This document shows positions 7,000-11,136 of a DNA stretch of 11,136 nt, one piece after another. The stretch spans positions 1-11,136 of the forward strand of contig JALWVW010000346.1 of assembly GCA_027079365.1 (NCBI GenBank), read 5' to 3'. The position numbers were made by a program, and so were the translations under genes. The DNA comes from Campylobacteraceae bacterium. Lineage in GTDB: Bacteria > Campylobacterota > Campylobacteria > Campylobacterales > Sulfurovaceae. Below the pieces are notes generated by a model. The model did not search any database, had not been told where the DNA came from, and saw only the letters and a program-made list of their open reading frames with translations. How positions within the stretch are numbered: position 1 is the stretch's first letter; every line of letters begins with the position of its first letter.

Positions 7000-8108
7000 G
7001 GCATGCAGTATGGTGCCTTATACTGGTTTTTCTCATAGGCTCTCCTACGGGGGCAGGAGAAGTCGACCCTTTTTCTGCCAATGATAAGCAGATCAAGGAT
7101 TCAAAAAGTCTTGTGAATACCTATCTCAATAGAGAGATAATCCGGATCCTTAAAACCTATAGAAAGAGACACAAAAAGCATTCGTCATGCGAAGATGTAT
7201 CTCTGCATATCATGCGGAATCTGGGTACCAGAAAGTATGGGTTTATCCGCATGGATGCGCTGAACAGTGCACTGGAATTATGGGTAGTGTCCAACAGGGA
7301 GATTGACAGAATCCCAGGATACGGCTATGAGGAGGATGCCTATGATTGTCAGAGCATCTATGCACCCAAATTAAAGTTTTTTGGCATTTGGCCAAAAGCA
7401 GTCGATCCTACAATCAATATCAATGGTGTTTACTTTGGCACGGATAAACTGAGTCACTTTCTTGGATCTGGATATGAGTATTTCAGTAGGTATCTAGATA
7501 AGAAAAGTAAGGGCATGGATGACTATGGGGCACAACTCTATGCGATACGATGGGGAGTGATGATGGAGAAGACGATATTGGGTTTGTGGCCGGTAGGGGT
7601 TTTTTCTTTTGCAGATCTGGAGGCCAACTATCAAGGATTTTTAATGGCAAAAGACCTTTGTGATCAAGGAGCTTTGCAGTATAAAAATGGAGCATGGGAG
7701 CTTGTTCGGAAAATACAGTTCCAACATTATGTAAATCCTGACTGGGATGAGGCATACAATCCCAATAGCTATAGCGAAAGCAGACAAAAAGAGATAAGGA
7801 AAAATATTGTTCAATTTCATAAATGTGAATCATTGAATTGGAGTAACTATTATAAACGACAAGTCCTGTATGAAAAGAAAATAATCGCAGAGAGTAGCAG
7901 TCGCAATATTGAGGGGAGAAGTCTCTCCTCCTCCCTCATGAAGATGCTTAGTACAAAAAAGATAGCACAGAGAACAAGAATCTATCATGAGATCCTGAAG
8001 GCAGGATATCAGGGGTGGTCCTATCAAAAAATCCATATATTGTTTAGAGCGATCGACTCCATAAGTGAATCATATCTGCTGGAAAACTTTTGTAGAAAAA
8101 ATAGATGA
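6996..8108 (+). CDS. Secreted protein with FGTDKLSHF motif, unknown function
   Basis: The 370-residue product begins with a Sec signal peptide (RH, hydrophobic 4-15, cleavage probably near SPTGAG at 16-21), so it acts in the periplasm or outer membrane. The GTG at 6996 overlaps the previous stop in GTGA and has GGAGG at 6985-6989, 6 nt upstream; an in-frame ATG at 6912 inside the previous gene is rejected because it would bury the signal peptide. Conspicuous blocks are YFGTDKLSHFLGSGYEYF (146-163), GVFSFADLEANYQGF (201-215) and NPDWDEAYNP (248-257), separated by helical, Lys-rich stretches. Cys at 65, 118, 222, 277 and 366 could form disulfides. The Asp-Lys-x-x-His pattern recalls DKxxHxxG motifs of uncharacterised periplasmic proteins, but I cannot assign a named family. 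It is the last gene of the operon. Confidence 0.85.
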   Translation: MRHAVWCLILVFLIGSPTGAGEVDPFSANDKQIKDSKSLVNTYLNREIIRILKTYRKRHKKHSSCEDVSLHIMRNLGTRKYGFIRMDALNSALELWVVSNREIDRIPGYGYEEDAYDCQSIYAPKLKFFGIWPKAVDPTININGVYFGTDKLSHFLGSGYEYFSRYLDKKSKGMDDYGAQLYAIRWGVMMEKTILGLWPVGVFSFADLEANYQGFLMAKDLCDQGALQYKNGAWELVRKIQFQHYVNPDWDEAYNPNSYSESRQKEIRKNIVQFHKCESLNWSNYYKRQVLYEKKIIAESSSRNIEGRSLSSSLMKMLSTKKIAQRTRIYHEILKAGYQGWSYQKIHILFRAIDSISESYLLENFCRKNR

Positions 8109-8125
8109 CTTTCGGGTATCTGTGG

Positions 8126-9091
8126 TTAGGGAAGGGTTTGGTCGGTATCGTGCAGGTTGACAGGGTAACCGCGAAAGACAGCGTAGTAGAAATTGAAGAC
8201 CTTGGTAGATTTTTCTCTCTGGTCGATATAATACTTGTGTCTATCCCCAAGTTCCTCTGTAAAATCAATGTAGTGCACATTGGAGACACTATTTTTTTGG
8301 TAGTTTTTTTCTGCGCCCCATCGACCAAGTCTTGGAGATAATTTGAAATCTTTACAAAAAATCTTAGTCGGACCAAAGTGTGGACTGTCACTCTCCAGAC
8401 ACTTCAGTGCAGCATCGCCTTGATTGCTAATAATAAATAAGTGCTTTGTAAAAGTTAGTTTTTGAAGCCATGCAGTATGTCCTTGCTGGGAGGATGAAGA
8501 TGCATCAATAAGAATATTATTCACAAGATTATGAGGCAAAGCTTCCAGGGAGTGAGTGGATACCCCTTCTAGGACTGCTGAGCCCATGCTGTGACTCAGC
8601 AGTGTGACTATTTGCTTTTTCTGTTGATTTCTGTTGATTGTATGGGCAATTGCATATAGTAACTTCAGGAATATTTCTGCAGAATGACGAGCCTGCGCAA
8701 AAGGTAAGCATCTGATACCGCACCAAGAAGGCCATGTAAAAATGAGTGCGTTTACATTGTATTGCTTTTCAAGTTTCAAGAGCAGTTGTTTATTTATAGA
8801 CTTCCAGGGGTGCATACCGCGTCCAGTAATTAAAATAACCAATGGCTTGCTCGTGTTCTTGGCGACTTTTGAAAGGATGGACTCGAAGCACTCTTGCGTG
8901 TATAGTTTGTCTTCTGATGTTAATAGTGCAGGAGTAAGGGTATTGGGCGGGAACAGCGGTACTGCCAAACCATTACATTTTACCTGATGGGTATCCCTAC
9001 CCTTTTGGTGGTGGGTGTTGTGGTAGAGATATAGAAGAGATACCATGATAAGAGAAACGAGCAGTAATGTTCGATTTATTACTTTAGGCAT
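8126..9091 (-). CDS. Membrane-anchored alpha/beta hydrolase (lipase/esterase-like)
   Basis: The 321-residue protein has an uncleaved-looking N-terminal anchor (hydrophobic 9-23) and an alpha/beta hydrolase fold like the DUF900 type esterases. Seen: strand LVILITGRG at 84-92 (oxyanion region; HG is replaced by TG), ALIFTWPSW at 115-123, and nucleophile elbow SHSMGS at 166-171 with Ser168, where the usual first Gly is Ser. Candidate triad partners are Asp226 (NQGDAA) and His285 (DRHKYY). It probably cleaves an ester or related bond at the periplasmic face; the substrate is unknown. AAAGGA lies 9 nt before the ATG. The gene is convergent with the operon (ends 17 nt apart), so it is separately transcribed. 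A 9-bp inverted repeat and a 10-bp tandem repeat lie inside it. Confidence 0.82.
   Translation of the reverse strand: MPKVINRTLLLVSLIMVSLLYLYHNTHHQKGRDTHQVKCNGLAVPLFPPNTLTPALLTSEDKLYTQECFESILSKVAKNTSKPLVILITGRGMHPWKSINKQLLLKLEKQYNVNALIFTWPSWCGIRCLPFAQARHSAEIFLKLLYAIAHTINRNQQKKQIVTLLSHSMGSAVLEGVSTHSLEALPHNLVNNILIDASSSSQQGHTAWLQKLTFTKHLFIISNQGDAALKCLESDSPHFGPTKIFCKDFKLSPRLGRWGAEKNYQKNSVSNVHYIDFTEELGDRHKYYIDQREKSTKVFNFYYAVFRGYPVNLHDTDQTLP
8574..8603. repeat. 9-bp perfect inverted repeat around the nucleophile-elbow codons
   Basis: ACTGCTGAG (8574-8582) and CTCAGCAGT (8595-8603) are exact reverse complements with a 12-nt loop. The loop and arms encode LLSHSMGSAV of the hydrolase on the minus strand. 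It can fold in mRNA of either strand; it may be coincidental. Confidence 0.6.
8618..8637. repeat. 10-bp perfect tandem duplication within the hydrolase gene
   Basis: TTTCTGTTGA occurs twice back to back. The unit is not a multiple of three, so loss or gain of a copy would shift the hydrolase frame at about residues 153-159, just before the nucleophile. The reading frame is intact with two copies. Confidence 0.6.
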
Positions 9092-9423
9092 GGAAAAATT
9101 TCCTTTACTGAAAAGACTCCAACTGGTGCATAGAGCGAGTTTTTATACGACCTTGGGCAGGACAGAGCGGTACACATTTTCTATATGCTTTAATCATGCC
9201 ATATTTTTAATAGATCCCAGATGATAACTATGGACATTTTAGGCCTGCGAAAGATACATTAAATCGCACGATATATTCTTCCTCTTTAAGTTTTTTGGCT
9301 ATAATTAATAAAGTATAGAAGTTGTCTTGATGCGTGTTTCTGTGGTGCGTGAAGTAGCGTAATGGCACAATACTAGCATCTCTGTATCGGGGGGATATTC
9401 ACAAGAAATAGAAGGATAGAAAC
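9092..9423. other. 332-nt divergent intergenic region, regulatory
   Basis: The region separates the minus-strand hydrolase from the plus-strand ACP gene and should hold promoters for both. A convincing box set for the ACP side ends at 9305. For the hydrolase, the minus-strand TATAAA at 9147-9142 is a possible -10 without a good -35. A loose dyad ATATG...CATAT lies around 9183-9203. I see no credible small coding gene or known RNA here. The sequence from about 9312 to 9423 would be an untranslated leader of the ACP-KAS mRNA. Confidence 0.5.
9284..9305 (+). promoter_or_regulatory. Promoter of the ACP-ketosynthase pair
   Basis: TTTAAGTTTTTTGGC followed directly by a perfect TATAAT (9300-9305) resembles the promoter layout described for Campylobacter jejuni, where TTTAAGTnTT and a T-rich -16 box precede TATAAT, although the upstream boxes here are merged. 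It would leave a leader of about 110 nt before the ATG at 9424. Confidence 0.6.
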
Positions 9424-9681
9424 ATGAGCATTTACAATGAACAAATTGTAGAAAATGTCATCAAAACAATCAAGGAATGTCTTAGTGATGATGAGCTGAA
9501 GATCATATTGTCTTCTAGACTGGTAGAGGATTTGAATGTGGATTCTGTAGATGCTATTTGTTTTATTATGGAGCTTGAAACAATCTATGATATCGCAATA
9601 GAAGATGAAAAAATAGAGACCTTTACTGATGTGGAGTCAATTGTAAAGCTATTGCAGGAAGAGATAAATGCAGGAAAATGA
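9424..9681 (+). CDS. Acyl carrier protein (dedicated, not the housekeeping AcpP context)
   Basis: Acyl carrier proteins hold growing or finished acyl chains on a phosphopantetheine arm. The 85-residue acidic protein shows the four-helix ACP pattern, with DLNVDSVDAICFIMELE at 36-52; Ser41 in DSVD is the attachment site (DSLD is usual). The IEDEKIETFTDVESIVKLL segment is the usual helix 3-4 region. AAGGA at 9412-9416 lies 7 nt before the ATG. It overlaps the ketosynthase gene by 14 nt. The housekeeping acpP normally sits between fabG and fabF; here there is no fabG, and the sequence is divergent, so it probably serves a specialised acyl product. It could supply acyl chains to the PlsC-like acyltransferase encoded in the neighbouring operon (inference). 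Confidence 0.93.
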   Translation: MSIYNEQIVENVIKTIKECLSDDELKIILSSRLVEDLNVDSVDAICFIMELETIYDIAIEDEKIETFTDVESIVKLLQEEINAGK

Positions 9682-10957
9682 CACGAACCGTGTAGTTATA
9701 ACTGGAGCAGGAGCGTTGAGCGCATACGGTATCGGAGCGGAAAAACTATGGCATAATCTTCTTCTCGGGAATACGAAGGTAGCCAATATTCCAGAATCAT
9801 GGAGACTCTCGTCTCAGTCAAAAGGTCTCTATTCTCCATTGCCTCTTTTTGATTATCGGGAACTTGGTTTTTCAAGAATGGAAGTGACGCAGTATGAGCC
9901 GGTGAATCTTCATATATTGATAGCACTGGAAGAGGCTTTAAAAAGTGCCGGTATTCATTATGTTCTGGCCAATGATAGGCTGAACAGTTATTTGTTAGAG
10001 GATGTAGATCTTCAGAGGTTTGGTATTTTTGGGGGTACTGGCATTGGTGGCATTGATACACTGATAGCAAGTATGTTGAAGATGAAAGCAGTACAAAGTG
10101 GTGAAAAAGGAAGATTGGATACTTTTTCGATTGCAAAGTCAATGCCGAATAATGTCTCTGCAGCTATGGGGATCAAGCTGAACATACATAAAAATATTCA
10201 TAGTTATGCCTACGCCTGTGCGACAGGAACGATCACAATTGGAAAAGCATATGAGCAAATAAAAAATGGTACGCTTGATATGGCTGTGGCAGGAAGCAGT
10301 GAATATTTTGATAAAGAGGGCGCGGCATTTAACTCATTTTCGGTAGCAAAAGCACTGGTTTTGGAGGGAAATCCTCTTGAAGCAAACTGTCCTTTTGACA
10401 AGAATCGCAAAGGTTTCTTATTTAGTGAAGGAGGTAGCGGTGTGGTGGTGCTTGAATCCTTGGCACACGCAAAGAGAAGAAACGCTCCCGTTCTGGCAGA
10501 GATCGTTGGATTTTCTGAGAGCTTCGACGGTTTCAATATGGTCTCAGGTGACCCTTCCGGTTTCTATATTGAGGGGATGTTGAGGCAAATGCTGAAAGAT
10601 GCAAAGATAGATCCTTCAGAGGTAGACTATATCAATGCACATGGAACGGGAACGGTAAAAAATGATGAGGTTGAGTCGTTGGTATTTGAAAAGATTTTTG
10701 GGAACAGTGCAGCAATAAATTCAACAAAATCCTTTCTTGGTCATACAATAGCAGCTAGCGGAAGCATAGAGACTATCGTTACAGCATTGAGTATCAGAGA
10801 TCAGCGAATACATGGAAACAATGCGCTAAAAGCGCCACTTCGCCCACTTAATTTTTCTACTGAGTCCACAGACACGGATATAGAGTATGCTCTTTCAACT
10901 TCTTCGGCATTTGGTGGACATAATGCAGCCTTGTTGTTTCGGAAATATATGCACTAG
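9668..10957 (+). CDS. Beta-ketoacyl-ACP synthase, KAS I/II (FabF-like) type
   Basis: The enzyme extends acyl-ACP by two carbons with malonyl-ACP through decarboxylative Claisen condensation. The 429-residue protein has the full thiolase-fold set: VVITGAGALSAYG at 9-21, FGIFGGTGIGG at 118-128, active-site Cys184 in YACATGT, His325 in NAHGTGT, Lys354 and His359 in TKSFLGHT, and the terminal SSAFGGHNAALLF. All catalytic residues are intact, so it should be an active condensing enzyme and not a chain-length factor. The start at 9668 has AGGAAGAG from 9656 and overlaps the ACP gene by 14 nt, implying coupling. FabG, FabZ and FabI activities are not encoded nearby, so reduction steps would need housekeeping enzymes. 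Sequence around the substrate pocket (residues 95-165) differs from ordinary FabF, suggesting an unusual acyl substrate, but this is inference. Confidence 0.93.
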   Translation: MQENDTNRVVITGAGALSAYGIGAEKLWHNLLLGNTKVANIPESWRLSSQSKGLYSPLPLFDYRELGFSRMEVTQYEPVNLHILIALEEALKSAGIHYVLANDRLNSYLLEDVDLQRFGIFGGTGIGGIDTLIASMLKMKAVQSGEKGRLDTFSIAKSMPNNVSAAMGIKLNIHKNIHSYAYACATGTITIGKAYEQIKNGTLDMAVAGSSEYFDKEGAAFNSFSVAKALVLEGNPLEANCPFDKNRKGFLFSEGGSGVVVLESLAHAKRRNAPVLAEIVGFSESFDGFNMVSGDPSGFYIEGMLRQMLKDAKIDPSEVDYINAHGTGTVKNDEVESLVFEKIFGNSAAINSTKSFLGHTIAASGSIETIVTALSIRDQRIHGNNALKAPLRPLNFSTESTDTDIEYALSTSSAFGGHNAALLFRKYMH

Positions 10958-10959
10958 CT

Positions 10960-10984
10960 GTTCTCAAAAGATTGGCCAGAGAAC
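10960..10984 (+). terminator. Weak stem-loop after the ketosynthase gene
   Basis: GTTCTC (10960-10965) and GAGAAC (10979-10984) pair around a 13-nt loop and are followed by TTTGTTT. A short stem and a broken T-tract make it a weak intrinsic terminator candidate. Confidence 0.35.
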
Positions 10985-11012
10985 TTTGTTTGGGGAGTTT
11001 TAATAAGTTTTA

Positions 11013-11021
11013 TGCTAAAAT
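11013..11021 (+). promoter_or_regulatory. Extended -10 box, first promoter of a downstream gene
   Basis: TGCTAAAAT after AGTTTTAATAAGTTTTA has the T-rich lead-in and extended -10 typical of this group. No clear -35 is visible. It points right, toward a gene starting beyond 11136. Confidence 0.45.
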
Positions 11022-11037
11022 CGCGTTCCAAAAGTAT

Positions 11038-11074
11038 TGATGAGTGCTTATGTGTTTAGCCGGCATTCTCATTA
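11038..11074 (+). other. Bulged hairpin in the putative downstream leader
   Basis: TGATGAGTGC (11038-11047) pairs with GCA-tt-CTCATTA (11063-11074): 10 base pairs including one G-U, a two-base bulge and a 15-nt loop. It lies in the RNA that would start from the box at 11013-11021, so it may be a leader structure; it could also be chance. Confidence 0.35.
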
Positions 11075-11105
11075 GTGGTAGTTGTCAGTACTTATGCATG
11101 GTTCT

Positions 11106-11132
11106 CAGCGGAGCTTTTACGCTGGATAAAAT
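11106..11132 (+). promoter_or_regulatory. Second promoter-like box with small hairpin at window end
   Basis: CAGCG (11106-11110) pairs with CGCTG (11120-11124), followed at once by GATAAAAT, which contains a TAAAAT -10 box (11127-11132). The string GGATAAAAT is identical to the one before ffh. It suggests a second start site for a gene just outside the window, for which rpsP is a candidate. Confidence 0.35.
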
Positions 11133-11136
11133 TTAA

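Noticed and set aside
8292..8310. Two T7 runs (A7 in the coding strand of the hydrolase), including an A-AAA-AAC heptamer in frame, as programmed frameshift sites
   Set aside because: A -1 shift meets a stop within a few codons, no stimulatory structure is evident, and such A-runs are common in this base composition.
217..11136. CRISPR array, tRNA or rRNA gene, transposase or phage integrase
   Set aside because: No regularly spaced repeats, no cloverleaf with TTCGA-type arm, and no recombinase or transposase motifs were found on either strand.

Overview
The window looks like a chromosomal segment of a Campylobacterota (epsilonproteobacterial) species, possibly Sulfurovum- or Sulfurimonas-like. 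The basis is the style of the Ffh sequence (DLQRLAAVEQL and SKFDGDSKGG variants of the GTPase boxes), the A/T-rich promoters with TATAAT or TAAAAT -10 boxes and T-rich spacers, and the moderate base composition. The genus is an inference; no marker here fixes it.

Left part (1-2589), housekeeping: the 3' end of kdsA (Kdo-8-phosphate synthase, LPS core), an intergenic stretch with a long nested inverted repeat, an RluA-family pseudouridine synthase, and ffh (SRP GTPase). In many bacteria ffh is directly followed by rpsP-rimM-trmD-rplS. Here it is followed by about 8.5 kb of other genes.

Middle part (2590-8108), a six-gene plus-strand cluster that looks like one operon behind a good sigma70-type promoter carrying an operator-like dyad. 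It encodes a glycine-linker lipoprotein, a MacB/LolC-type ABC permease, its LolD/MacB-type ATPase, a PlsC-like acyltransferase, a seven-helix membrane protein, and a secreted protein with an FGTDKLSHF motif. From the permease gene onward the genes overlap or lie at most 12 nt apart, so they are probably co-translated. None of the last two proteins belongs to a family I can name.

Right part (8126-10957): a convergent minus-strand gene for a membrane-anchored alpha/beta hydrolase, a 332-nt intergenic region with a promoter, then an overlapping pair encoding an acyl carrier protein and a beta-ketoacyl-ACP synthase with a complete Cys-His-His set. The last 179 nt hold no gene but contain two promoter-like boxes and two hairpins, consistent with the leader of a gene starting beyond the window.

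Taken together, an ACP, a condensing enzyme, a glycerolipid-type acyltransferase, a lipid or lipoprotein type ABC exporter, a lipoprotein, a lipase-like hydrolase and two unassigned envelope proteins suggest a specialised cell-envelope lipid (synthesis, acyl transfer, export or trimming). This is the most interesting content of the window, but the shared function is inferred from context only.
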